NCBI GenBank assembly: GCA_021323855.1
Contig: JAJPKE010000034.1
Span: 62,001 to 126,000, forward strand
Direction: 5' to 3'
DNA: 64,000 nt
From: Chloroflexota bacterium
GTDB taxonomy: Bacteria > Chloroflexota > Ktedonobacteria > Ktedonobacterales > JADMIN01
The notes below the pieces were generated by a model that saw only the letters and a program-made list of their open reading frames with translations, had not been told where the DNA came from and made no database searches. The first letter of the stretch is position 1, and every line of letters begins with the position of its first letter. Positions 24,397 to 33,873 of this stretch are shown piece after piece. A program made the translations under genes and the position numbers.

Positions 24397-27300
24397 CTTG
24401 CAATCCCTCAGTCGGGATGATGAGCGTTCTGACCGGGCCATACATCATCTGGAAGGCGACGCCACTCGTGTTCCAATCCCTCAATCGGGATGATGAGCGT
24501 TCTGACGTTGCTTGTGCCGGCGCGCCTCTTCCTGCGCTTGCAGGGTTCCAATCCCTCAGTCGGGATGATGAGCGTTCTGACTCGTCATGCTCGTTTCTCC
24601 GTTGCTTCATAGCGGCGTTCCAATCCCTCAGTCGGGATGATGAGCGTTCTGACATGAGATCGCGGCATTGTGCAACGAGCGTGGCTGGCTGTTCCAATCC
24701 CTCAGTCGGGATGATGAGCGTTCTGACCGCATGCTGCGTGGCAAGGCTTGCGGTCGCGTAAGTTGTTCCAATCCCTCAGTCGGGATGATGAGCGTTCTGA
24801 CGCGGCGGTACCACGTCTGGTGACTGGCGCACCTTCCACGTTCCAATCCCTCAGTCGGGATGATGAGCGTTCTGACTCTACGCGCATGGCTGGCCTGTGC
24901 ATGTCGAGGAGTGTTCCAATCCCTCAGTCGGGATGATGAGCGTTCTGACGGCATCAGCGATGCAGACAATTACCCAGATGAACTTGTTCCAATCCCTCAG
25001 TCGGGATGATGAGCGTTCTGACAATACCTCATGACAGCAACAAAACATGGCTTTGGGCGTTCCAATCCCTCAGTCGGGATGATGAGCGTTCTGACCTTCT
25101 CTATGCTCTCAACACAGACACAGGGCATGGATGTTCCAATCCCTCAGTCGGGATGATGAGCGTTCTGACCAAACCCATCATTTGCCGCAAAGAACTGGCT
25201 TGTATGCGTTCCAATCCCTCAGTCGGGATGATGAGCGTTCTGACTCAAAATGCGGGTGACGAGCGGGACCGCGACGGCAGACCTGTTCCAATCCCTCAGT
25301 CGGGATGATGAGCGTTCTGACTAGGCGTGCCATTGATGCTGCTCTGCGTATAGTAGAGTTCCAATCCCTCAGTCGGGATGATGAGCGTTCTGACGGGCAA
25401 CCAACCCCCCACGTAGCAGCGGCAATGGCGGTTCCAATCCCTCAGTCGGGATGATGAGCGTTCTGACGATGGCTCCGACGGCGTGTGCTTCTCAGATTTG
25501 CGCGTTCCAATCCCTCAGTCGGGATGATGAGCGTTCTGACCTTGACGCGCCCCACGATGCGATAGCGATAGTAGTGTTCCAATCCCTCAGTCGGGATGAT
25601 GAGCGTTCTGACAGCACGGCTTTGGCACCCCTGCGGAGGTGCAGAAATGTTCCAATCCCTCAGTCGGGATGATGAGCGTTCTGACGGGCGCTCTGGGTGT
25701 ATACCGATCCGCAGACGCCGCGTGTTCCAATCCCTCAGTCGGGATGATGAGCGTTCTGACTTCGTCTGCGAGTACGATCTGGCGCTAGGCTACTCGGTTC
25801 CAATCCCTCAGTCGGGATGATGAGCGTTCTGACCGAACACACCAGAAACCAGATAGCCCACTCGAATGGTTCCAATCCCTCAGTCGGGATGATGAGCGTT
25901 CTGACGAGATGTTTTGCCTTGCCCGCGTTACGCCAGAAAAGTTCCAATCCCTCAGTCGGGATGATGAGCGTTCTGACGCCGCAACACGACGAGCAAGCAT
26001 CCGTCGGTGCTGGGTTCCAATCCCTCAGTCGGGATGATGAGCGTTCTGACAAAGGGAAACCCGTCGTGGCAAACAAAACCGTAGCTGTTCCAATCCCTCA
26101 GTCGGGATGATGAGCGTTCTGACTCATTCAGTTTTCCCTCCACATGTCCGGATCGCCGGCGTTCCAATCCCTCAGTCGGGATGATGAGCGTTCTGACGCG
26201 GCTCCGGCAGCAATGTCACGCTCTCTGAGTCGTTCCAATCCCTCAGTCGGGATGATGAGCGTTCTGACGTGAAGTGGAGACGCTGGCGCGCATGTTCCCT
26301 GAAGTTCCAATCCCTCAGTCGGGATGATGAGCGTTCTGACTGCGTGCTGGATGGTTGTACCGGCTTTGCGCGGCGTTCCAATCCCTCAGTCGGGATGATG
26401 AGCGTTCTGACGCAGCAGGCACATCTGCGCGAGATGCTCAACCAGCTCGTCGTTCCAATCCCTCAGTCGGGATGATGAGCGTTCTGACAGCGCCGATAGT
26501 GCGCGCGTCGTGGCAACGGTGCGGTTCCAATCCCTCAGTCGGGATGATGAGCGTTCTGACTTGCCCTATTTTCGCTCTCAGCAAATTCTCAGGAAAGTTC
26601 CAATCCCTCAGTCGGGATGATGAGCGTTCTGACCGACCAATCAAAGAGGAATGACATAGGAGTATTCCAGTTCCAATCCCTCAGTCGGGATGATGAGCGT
26701 TCTGACGACAAAGAAGATTGAGATTGATCGGGCGGAGTTGGAGTTCCAATCCCTCAGTCGGGATGATGAGCGTTCTGACTACACCTGCTGAAGCTATCAC
26801 TATCGTACCATCACTGTGTTCCAATCCCTCAGTCGGGATGATGAGCGTTCTGACGCCGGTAGCGAACCGGCGTCAAAGAAGTAGGCGGAGTTCCAATCCC
26901 TCAGTCGGGATGATGAGCGTTCTGACGCAAGACGCGATTTTCTTTGCCGGCTCTTTGTGCGTGTTCCAATCCCTCAGTCGGGATGATGAGCGTTCTGACC
27001 CTCCGTAGGGCAGGCGCCCTATCTCATCACTGGCGTTCCAATCCCTCAGTCGGGATGATGAGCGTTCTGACTGCCCATATGCGCAAAGCGCAGCCGCCAG
27101 ATTCGCCGCTGTTCCAATCCCTCAGTCGGGATGATGAGCGTTCTGACGGAAATGGCGGTGAAACATGACACGCACCGTCAATAGTTCCAATCCCTCAGTC
27201 GGGATGATGAGCGTTCTGACTAATTCAGAGTTACGTTACGGTAAATATGTGCGTTCGTTCCAATCCCTCAGTCGGGATGATGAGCGTTCTGACTCCACAT

Positions 27301-27659
27301 CGCCGTCCTCATCGGCCAGTTGTGCGCTGTTCCAATCCCTCAGTCGGGATGATGAGCGTTCTGACGACGCCGGAAAGTAGACTTGAACGCATCAGATCAC
27401 GGTTCCAATCCCTCAGTCGGGATGATGAGCGTTCTGACCACCTGTTCAGCCCGGAGGTGCATTGACATGACCCTGTTCCAATCCCTCAGTCGGGATGATG
27501 AGCGTTCTGACCCTGGACGAGCAGCGAGACAAGGAGGCGCAATCATGAGTTCCAATCCCTCAGTCGGGATGATGAGCGTTCTGACGGAAGATGCGAACCG
27601 GCCTGTGACGCTGGCTGCCTTGGTTCCAATCCCTCAGTCGGGATGATGAGCGTTCTGAC
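24397..27659 (-). CRISPR. CRISPR array, 45 repeats and 44 spacers
   Basis: A 37-bp direct repeat, beginning GTTCCAATCCC and ending GAGCGTTCTGAC on the plus strand, recurs 45 times (for example 24545-24581 and 27623-27659) with spacers of about 34-38 bp. All copies are identical except the first two at the left: copy 1 (24397-24433) has a corrupted first four bases and copy 2 (24470-24506) has an A for G in the loop. The repeat has a 5-bp stem ATCCC/GGGAT. On the minus strand the repeat ends GATTGGAAC, the usual 3' end of type I/III repeats that becomes the crRNA 5' tag, so the array is assigned to the minus strand. No cas gene lies in the window. Confidence 0.98.
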
Positions 27660-28289
27660 GCTGGCGCTCGCGGAAGTAGAAAACCAGCCGGTTCCCGGCA
27701 GCGTTTGCGAGCGGGTCACGCCAAACCACTCAGAAGTCACCGGCAACGCTCCTTTCTAGCATACCACATCCTGCAAGCCCTCATCATCATCCCCGAATTC
27801 AAGCCGGTCCGCAGGCCGGGAGCGGTTCCGCGAGCGGGTACAGGGGTTCTGACCAGTGCTGCGCCGCTCGCGGCTCTCATCCCCTGATATCACGCTGATG
27901 TATGGAGGGAATGGGACCATTCGCCAGGGCGATGAGGCATCACACATGTTATACTCAGAGGACGCATGAGCGCCTGCGCATAGCACATTCATCATCTCGC
28001 CAACAAGCGAACCTGATGAGCCTGGCACACAGCAGGCAAAAGACAATTGACAATCCAGCAGTGGCGCATCTACTATTGTGTTCATCTATCATCGCTTGAT
28101 TTGATCCTGTGATTTGATCCTGGCGCGTAGCGAGGCGACAACCATCCTATCGCGCTGTTCAATAAACCGAACCGTCCACCACTGTAGTGTGTGTTCTTCG
28201 TATAGCTCGTATGGCTCGTGTGATCGGATGATCTCGTGATCGGGTGATGTGGCAGCAGGCAAAGAGTGGTTGGTGGGGAGTGACAACGT
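27660..28289. other. Likely leader side of the CRISPR array and gene-free region
   Basis: About 630 bases without a supported gene lie between the conserved end of the array and the next gene. Because the left-most repeats are degenerate, the leader should be here. It is not notably A/T-rich. No clear promoter reading leftward and no further repeat was found. From 28190 on it carries short GTGATC/GATGATC-like words. Confidence 0.5.
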
Positions 28290-29642
28290 ATGGGGAACGG
28301 CTATCGCGGCTCGGATTCGCAGTTTCCACAATTTCAGACCAATCAGGGCAATCAGGCTAATCGTGCGAGCAATGGCTCGGGGAGTATGCCAGAGTTCGCG
28401 CAGTCGTCGCCACGAGCAGACTCCCCAGCAATGGCGTTTCCCGCCATCTCGCCGGTAACACCGCCTGCGCTGATAACCTCAGCGCCCCCAACGGACGCCG
28501 TGACGGTTGTGCGCGGCCACGACCGCGCACGCAGGCAACGCCTGGTGCGGTTACTGGCGCTCGGCGTCGGCGGCCTTTCGCTGGTGTTGTTGCCCAGCGT
28601 CTTCATACCCACCTTTGATGGCATCTCCTGCATCGCTCTGCTGATTGCCCTTGCCGGTTCGCTCGCCGCCTATTTCGTCAACCGGCTGGGGCGCGTGGGC
28701 GAGGCCGGCTATCTGCTGTTGGGTGGCGGCACGCTGGGCATCGCCTGGGTGATCGCCGGGCGCGCCATGCAGCAAGGGCTAACCACCACTGACCTGCGTC
28801 TCTACGACTTCTTTGTGCTGCCCATCGTCCTCTCCGGCGTGATCTCCAATCGCCGCACGCCGATCCTGCTGGGCATTCTCACTGCCAGCTTCACCATCGT
28901 CTCGCTGTTTCTCCTGCCACATACCGCCGGGTTACAACGCTATTGGGACGGACTGGACCCACAGACGATAGGGTCGGTCTATGATGTGATTGCGATTCCG
29001 GTGGTCATCCAGGGATTGACGGCGGTGGCGGCGTGGCTGGGGGCAGATAGCGTGCGCCGCTCGCTACTCAGCGCCACCCGCGCAGATGAGCTGACGCTGG
29101 CGAACGAGCGCATTCTGGCGCAGGCCGCCGCGCTGGAACGCCACCAGCGGCAACTCCAGGATGGCATCGCGCATATACAGGAAGTGCATACAGCCTTTGC
29201 ACGCGGCAACTTTGATGTGCGCGCGCAGATCGCTGACCAGCAATTGCAACCGCTGGCGCTCAGCCTGAATGTCTTGCTGATGCACATGCAACGCCTGCTA
29301 CGTGAGCAAGGCCAGCGTGTGCGTATCGAAATTGCCGCGCATGAGTTGAGCAATGCGCTGCGGCACATGCGCGCCGGTGGCCCGTATATCCCGCCAGCCT
29401 ATAGCGGAACAGCATTTGACGATGTGCTGTTGGAACTGGCGGCATGGTTCCAGCAATCCGCGCCGCCCGCCGCTGGGCGCCCGCCGTCCCCAGATCGCGC
29501 GCGGTTCACCGGCGACCATCCACGCCAGGCCACGCCACCACAGCAACCATATCCCGGACGTGGCGGATCATCCCCCAGTTCGCCGTACAGTTCGCCATCC
29601 AGCCCCTCACCAGACTGGCCGGACCTGACCCCGCCGTCATAG
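28290..29642 (+). CDS. Six-TM-type membrane protein with HAMP-like cytoplasmic part
   Basis: A 450-residue protein. A hydrophilic, Gln/Ser/Pro-rich N terminus of about 80 residues is followed by about six hydrophobic segments (LLALGVGGLSLVLLPSVF, IALLIALAGSLAAYFV, LLGGGTLGIAWVIAG, FFVLPIVLSGVIS, LLGILTASFTIVSLFLL, VIAIPVVIQGLTAVAAWLG). Then comes a cytoplasmic helical region with a HAMP-like stretch (FARGNFDVRAQIAD), and a Pro/Ser-rich tail. It resembles the sensory half of a Chloroflexota 6TM-HAMP receptor without an output domain. Function is unknown. The start at 28290 is taken as the first ATG of the frame. Confidence 0.65.
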   Translation: MGNGYRGSDSQFPQFQTNQGNQANRASNGSGSMPEFAQSSPRADSPAMAFPAISPVTPPALITSAPPTDAVTVVRGHDRARRQRLVRLLALGVGGLSLVLLPSVFIPTFDGISCIALLIALAGSLAAYFVNRLGRVGEAGYLLLGGGTLGIAWVIAGRAMQQGLTTTDLRLYDFFVLPIVLSGVISNRRTPILLGILTASFTIVSLFLLPHTAGLQRYWDGLDPQTIGSVYDVIAIPVVIQGLTAVAAWLGADSVRRSLLSATRADELTLANERILAQAAALERHQRQLQDGIAHIQEVHTAFARGNFDVRAQIADQQLQPLALSLNVLLMHMQRLLREQGQRVRIEIAAHELSNALRHMRAGGPYIPPAYSGTAFDDVLLELAAWFQQSAPPAAGRPPSPDRARFTGDHPRQATPPQQPYPGRGGSSPSSPYSSPSSPSPDWPDLTPPS

Positions 29643-29647
29643 AAGTT

Positions 29648-29832
29648 CGCGGCAGTGAACTGCCAGCGTATGTTTGATGATCGCGGCAGTAAACTGCCGG
29701 CGCATGCGACTGCTGGACTGAAGTCCTTTTCAGGCGCCATTCAGGCCGGGCTTTAGCCCATAGTACCGTGCGCCGGCTTTTCAAAGCCGCGAGCCATCTA
29801 TCATCCCGTGCGCCGGCAGTTCACCGCCGTGC
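29648..29832. repeat. Cluster of five palindromes (composite repeat, copy A)
   Basis: In order: GGCAGTGAACTGCC (29651-29664), GGCAGTAAACTGCC (29685-29698), GGACTGAAGTCC (29715-29726), GGGCTTTAGCCC (29748-29759), CGGCTTTTCAAAGCCG (29774-29789), and an imperfect inverted copy of the first near 29814-29829. The same four palindrome types follow in the same order at 41387-41489. The cluster lies between a membrane-protein gene and an AraC gene and has no coding capacity. Confidence 0.8.
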
Positions 29833-29999
29833 TGCTTGTCTCACCTCTTTCGCCGTCTTGCCAGCAAGTATGACCGGATTTTCACGCGAGCAGCAGAAAA
29901 GAGCAGTAGCTCGCACTATCCTATCCCACGCAGCCAGCGCATCCGTCTGTTGCTCATACACCGCAAGCGCAGTGAGCAGCTAGCAGCCAGGAAGAGTCC

Positions 30000-30917
30000 A
30001 TGTTGTCATCAACCATGCCAACCATGCCAGCAGCGCCAATAGTGGCAACGTTGCCAGTAACGCCAGAGTCTCAACATGACCGCGAGAGCGCCTATCGCAT
30101 GGGCACTGTCGCCTCCTATGCGCTGGCGGTTGAGCGCGTGATCCAGGCGATGCGCGCACAGCTAGCGGAGCCGTTGTCGCTCGAAGAGATGGCAGAGATT
30201 GCCTGCCTGAGTCCGTTCCACTTCAATCGCGTCTTCCGCTCGATCACCAACATCCCACCCGGCGAATTTCTGGCGGTGCAGCGCCTGGACGCGGCCAAAC
30301 GGCTGCTCCTGACCACATCGCTGAGCGTCACCGATGTCTGTTTCGAGCTGGGCTATACCAGCCTCGGCACGTTTACCACCCGTTTCAAGCAACTGGCTGG
30401 CATGTCGCCCCTTCAGTTGCGCCAGCTTGCCGGTGTACTGGCGTTCACCACGGTGAATCCGCGCTACGCCGGGTATCCTGGCGCACAACGCCTGACTTTC
30501 CTTCGTGACGGCGGTGTGTATGGAGTGCGTGGCAGCATCACCGCGCCCGGTCCCTTGAGCGGCCTGATCTTCATCGGTCTCTTTCCCAGGCCAATTCCGC
30601 AGGGCCGTCCACTGGCCTGTACTGTGCTTCCCGCGCCTGGCGCTTTTCATATCCATCCAGTCCCCGATGGACGCTATTACCTTTTCGCCGCCGCGCTGCC
30701 ACAATCGCAACGCGCCCTCGCCTATCTGGTACCCACCAGCGGGCTGCTCGTGGCGAAATACAGCCATCCGGTGATCGTGCAGGGTGGTCGAGCGCATGGT
30801 GCGGTAGCGCTTGCGCTACGCCCGCCACAAGTGACAGACCCGCCGGTGCTGGCGCTGCCGCCGCTGCTGGCGACTCCCATCGCCGTGACTATGAGAGATA
30901 TGAGCCTGCTTTCCTGA
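30000..30917 (+). CDS. AraC-family transcriptional regulator
   Basis: A 305-residue regulator with the DNA-binding part near the N terminus (about 40-140) rather than at the C terminus. Two helix-turn-helices are visible: LSLEEMAEIACLSPFHFNRV and VTDVCFELGYTSLGTFTTRF, followed by KQLAGMSPLQLRQL. The C-terminal 165 residues form an unrecognised effector domain. The ATG at 30000 follows AGGAAGAG. The target genes are unknown; the next gene rightward is an alpha/beta hydrolase 180 bases away. Confidence 0.87.
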   Translation: MLSSTMPTMPAAPIVATLPVTPESQHDRESAYRMGTVASYALAVERVIQAMRAQLAEPLSLEEMAEIACLSPFHFNRVFRSITNIPPGEFLAVQRLDAAKRLLLTTSLSVTDVCFELGYTSLGTFTTRFKQLAGMSPLQLRQLAGVLAFTTVNPRYAGYPGAQRLTFLRDGGVYGVRGSITAPGPLSGLIFIGLFPRPIPQGRPLACTVLPAPGAFHIHPVPDGRYYLFAAALPQSQRALAYLVPTSGLLVAKYSHPVIVQGGRAHGAVALALRPPQVTDPPVLALPPLLATPIAVTMRDMSLLS

Positions 30918-31098
30918 GCATGTCCTCTGGCGCAAGATAGAAGAAGCGACTGCGCCCGCAGTGGGGTAGTATGGCTGGATAACAACATGGGGAGGCAGAG
31001 AACCGCCCGGCTAGCAATCTGCACGGCAATCCGGCTGGCACACATCTGGCTGGGCGAGATAGTTCTCCGCAGAGAAAATAGAGAAAGAGGAATAGCGT

Positions 31099-31884
31099 AT
31101 GCCAACCGTCACATCGCGCGATGGCACCACCATCGCCTATGAGCAATCCGGCGCAGGACCGGCGCTCATCCTGGTAGACGGCGCGATGTGCTACCGCGCG
31201 TTCGGTCCGATGAGAGGGCTGGCCGCGCTGCTAGCGCCGCACTTCACCGTCTTCGCCTACGACCGGCGCGGACGCGGCGAGAGCGGCGACACCGCACCCT
31301 ATGCCGTTGAACGCGAGGTGGAAGATATTGAGGCGCTGATTGACGCAGCAGGCGGCACAGCGTGTATCTTTGGCATGTCTTCCGGCGCGGTGCTGGCGTT
31401 CGATGCCGCGCGCCTGCTCCCTGACAAAATCACAAAGCTGGCGGGATATGAGGCGCCACTCATCGCCGGTGACAACGCACCGCCGCGACCGGAGGACTAC
31501 GTGGAGCAACAGACCAAGCTGCTCTCTGAAGGGCGGCGTGGTGATATGGTCGAACTCTTTATGAAACTGGTAGGCACGCCCGCCGGAGCCATCGCTGGCA
31601 TGCGCCAGTCGCCGGTCTGGCCGCAGTTCGAGGCAATCGCGCCGACGCTCATCTACGACGGCACGATCATGGGCGACAACTCCGTGCCGACCGCGCAGTT
31701 GGCCGCTATCCGGGTTCCGGCGCTGGTGATGGCTGGCGGCGCCAGTCCCGAATGGATGCGTACCACCGCCTATGCCATTGCAGATGCCATCCCTGGCGCA
31801 GAGTATCGTGTGCTGGCAGGGCAGACGCATGAAGTTGCGGCGGACGTGCTTGCGCCCACGCTCGCCGCGTTCTTCGCTGGTTGA
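31099..31884 (+). CDS. Alpha/beta hydrolase
   Basis: A 261-residue alpha/beta hydrolase. It starts MPTVTSRDGTTIAYEQSGAG and shows FAYDRRGRGESGDTAPY, the nucleophile elbow IFGMSSGAVLAF, and the C-terminal catalytic His in AGQTHEVAADV. The oxyanion region is the atypical ILVDGAMCYR in place of HG. AGAGGAA lies shortly upstream of the ATG. The substrate is unknown. A C/G-rich hairpin repeat follows its stop. Confidence 0.87.
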   Translation: MPTVTSRDGTTIAYEQSGAGPALILVDGAMCYRAFGPMRGLAALLAPHFTVFAYDRRGRGESGDTAPYAVEREVEDIEALIDAAGGTACIFGMSSGAVLAFDAARLLPDKITKLAGYEAPLIAGDNAPPRPEDYVEQQTKLLSEGRRGDMVELFMKLVGTPAGAIAGMRQSPVWPQFEAIAPTLIYDGTIMGDNSVPTAQLAAIRVPALVMAGGASPEWMRTTAYAIADAIPGAEYRVLAGQTHEVAADVLAPTLAAFFAG

Positions 31885-31895
31885 GCCTGGTATTC

Positions 31896-31938
31896 GATTC
31901 ACCCCTCTCCTCGCGGGAGAGGGGCCGGGGGTGAGGTC
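31896..31938. repeat. C/G-rich hairpin repeat, copy 3
   Basis: TCACCCCTCTCCTCGCGGGA continues into GAGGGGCCGGGGGTGAGG, forming nested hairpin arms CCTCTCC/GGGAGAGG and TCACCCC/GGGGGTGA. Related to the copies at 15917-15951 and 17409-17453. It lies between convergent genes and may also serve as a terminator. Confidence 0.65.
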
Positions 31939-31940
31939 TC

Positions 31941-32528
31941 TCAGGCGTTGCCGAAGAAGACCGCCGCCAGGAACACCAGCGCGCCGCCGCCGACCACCTG
32001 CAACATGGATAATCCCCAATTGGTGCCAAAGAAACGGTGCCGTATGGCGGCGATGATGACCAATTCTACGGCGACGACGATATAGGCGAGCAAGAGCGCC
32101 GTATGCACGTTGGAGACCAGGAAGGGCAGTGTATGCCCTGCGCCGCCGATAAATGTCATGACGCCGGTGATGCCGCCGCGCAGCCAGGGATTGCCCCGCC
32201 CGGTCAGCGAACCATCGTCCGAAAGCGCCTCTGAGAAGGCCATGCTGATGCCCGCGCCGGTGGCGGCGGCCATGCCGATCAGAAACGCCTTGAAAGGCAC
32301 GCCGGTGGCGAAGGCGGCGGCAAAGATCGGCGCCAGCGTGGAGACGGAGCCATCCATCAGACCAGCCAGGCCCGGCTGAACGATACGCAAGACAAAGCTG
32401 CGCGATTGCTCTTCATCCATTGTAGAGGTAGAGGGACTGATGCGCCGCCCAGCAGCAGGCATCCCCAGGAGCGTCAGAAGCAGGGCCGCCGCCGTCCGGC
32501 GGTTGTTGCGTGGCGCTTGCACCTTCAT
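31941..32528 (-). CDS. VIT/CCC1-family iron or manganese transporter
   Basis: A 195-residue membrane protein. The segment LRIVQPGLAGLMDGSVSTLA followed by PIFAAAFATG and GMAAATGAGISMAFSEALSD is typical of the VIT1/CCC1 family, which moves Fe2+/Mn2+ out of the cytoplasm. About five membrane segments are visible. The start at 32528 overlaps the fur-family stop by four bases (ATGA), so both are co-translated; a shorter start at MDEEQSRSF is possible. Expression is likely controlled by the upstream Fur-like box. Confidence 0.85.
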   Translation of the reverse strand: MKVQAPRNNRRTAAALLLTLLGMPAAGRRISPSTSTMDEEQSRSFVLRIVQPGLAGLMDGSVSTLAPIFAAAFATGVPFKAFLIGMAAATGAGISMAFSEALSDDGSLTGRGNPWLRGGITGVMTFIGGAGHTLPFLVSNVHTALLLAYIVVAVELVIIAAIRHRFFGTNWGLSMLQVVGGGALVFLAAVFFGNA

Positions 32529-33019
32529 CGCGCAATACTCCTTGTATCTGAGGTCAACCGCTCGCCATGCTCTTCTTTCAGCGTCGCCAGTGCGGCGCGG
32601 CAGGCCGGGCAGAAGCCATAATACTGTTCTGTTCTCATCAGGATGGAATAACCGGCAATCTCCTGCGGAGCAGGCGCCGGTTGGGCATGATACTCGTCGT
32701 CTGGCACATCAATCACCGAGTGACAGCGCAGGCAGATCAACTCGGCGTGGCCGGAGGTATCGGGATCGAAGTGGATATGGCCGTCGCCGGTATCGAAACG
32801 GCGCACGTCTCCCCACTCCACCAGTTCGTTGAGGACGGTGTAGAGCGTCGTCAGCGAAAGACGCGGCAACACCGCCCGCAGCCGCTCATAGAGCGCCTCG
32901 GCGGTTGGATGGGTTTTATCGTTGCGTAGCGCCTGCCAGATCAAGACGCGCTGCGAGGTGACTTTGCCACCCTGCGCGCGTACACTCTCCGCAAGCTCTT
33001 CGACAGTTCTCATAACCAT
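32525..33019 (-). CDS. Fur/PerR-family metal-responsive repressor
   Basis: About 164 residues. The N-terminal winged helix reads KVTSQRVLIWQALRNDKTHP and LSLTTLYTVLNELVEWGDV; the C-terminal metal domain has GHAELICLRCHSVIDVPDDE and a second zinc pair in YGFCPACRAAL. Whether it senses iron, manganese or peroxide cannot be decided by sight. ATG 33019 or 33013 are the possible starts. It is the first gene of an operon with the VIT transporter and probably represses the operon through the dyad at 33028-33046. Confidence 0.92.
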   Translation of the reverse strand: MVMRTVEELAESVRAQGGKVTSQRVLIWQALRNDKTHPTAEALYERLRAVLPRLSLTTLYTVLNELVEWGDVRRFDTGDGHIHFDPDTSGHAELICLRCHSVIDVPDDEYHAQPAPAPQEIAGYSILMRTEQYYGFCPACRAALATLKEEHGERLTSDTRSIAR

Positions 33020-33027
33020 TGCTCTTT

Positions 33028-33046
33028 CGTAATGATTTCAATTACG
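33028..33046. promoter_or_regulatory. Fur/PerR-like operator
   Basis: CGTAATGATTTCAATTACG has perfect 6-bp inverted arms (CGTAAT/ATTACG) around seven bases, resembling the A/T-rich Fur/PerR box. It lies nine bases upstream of the first start codon of the fur-family gene, where it would give autoregulation. Confidence 0.65.
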
Positions 33047-33253
33047 CAATTATTGTAGCGTATCTGGCGAGGCATGTCAAGGGGACAAGAGGACAAAGGG
33101 GATGTGTGGCGTCGCTCACTGAAACATGCGCTGCCGGTATGATAAAATCGCAGCACGAAGCAGTGATTCGACAGAAAAGCTATGATAGTTTACGTGACTA
33201 CAGGCGTATCTCAGGCGTATGGGGACGGCGCTGCAAGCAGGAGGATGACGGGT

Positions 33254-33820
33254 ATGTCAGTTGTATCGCAAAAGGCTAGCTCGCAGGCGACCGGCCATAA
33301 TACTGCGAATCCTGCGGAGCGCCAGGCCAGCATCTTGCGGATTCATCCACTCTGGGCGATTGGCATTGCCCTTGCCGCCATTGTCATCATTGTGCTGGCT
33401 ATCGGCGGTTATTTTCTCGGCTGGAACTGGACGGGCTTCAAGGGCAATACCTTCTGGGACTGGATGAGCCTGCTGATTACGCCGGTGACTATCGCCGTTG
33501 TCTCCATCCTCTTCAGCGTGCAGCAGAGCCGGCAAAGCATGGCGGAGAATGCGCGCATGCAGCAGGAGGCGACATTGGAGGCGTATTTCGAGCATATCAC
33601 GCATCTCCTGCTGGATGGGCATTTGCTGGAGACGCCGCCGGAGAGTCCGGTGCGCGCCGTCGCCCGCGCCCGCACGATGGCGACCTTGCAGCAGGTGAGC
33701 CAGGAACACCGCGCCACCATTCTGCGCTTCCTCGATGAATCGGGGCTGACCGGCGGCGACACGCCAGTCCTCGATCTGCGCAGCGCCAACCTGGATGGCC
33801 CGGCGGCTGAGCTGGCGTAA
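33254..33820 (+). CDS. Membrane protein resembling the N-terminal half of a pentapeptide-repeat protein
   Basis: A 188-residue protein with two membrane segments (LWAIGIALAAIVIIVLAIGG and LLITPVTIAVVSILFSVQ), a helical region (RQSMAENARMQQEATLEAYF), and the segment RARTMATLQQVSQEHRATIL leading into RFLDESGL, all typical of the start of bacterial pentapeptide-repeat membrane proteins. It stops just where the repeats should begin (LDLRSANLDG). It may be truncated, or a natural short form. AGGAGG at 33239-33244 supports the ATG at 33254. Confidence 0.65.
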   Translation: MSVVSQKASSQATGHNTANPAERQASILRIHPLWAIGIALAAIVIIVLAIGGYFLGWNWTGFKGNTFWDWMSLLITPVTIAVVSILFSVQQSRQSMAENARMQQEATLEAYFEHITHLLLDGHLLETPPESPVRAVARARTMATLQQVSQEHRATILRFLDESGLTGGDTPVLDLRSANLDGPAAELA

Positions 33821-33873
33821 CTGGTCCTCCCCCGGCCCCTCTCTGGCGGTGGTCGCTTGGAGTGACAGCCGAA

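Noticed and set aside
24390-27660. Many overlapping open frames on both strands with repeated SNPSVGMMSVLT or RTLIIPTEGLE peptides
   Set aside because: They are translations of the CRISPR repeat and have no coding meaning.
27691-27727. GTTCC-starting segment 31 bases after the last repeat as a possible 46th repeat
   Set aside because: Apart from GTTCC it does not match the 37-bp repeat, and the spacing is too short.
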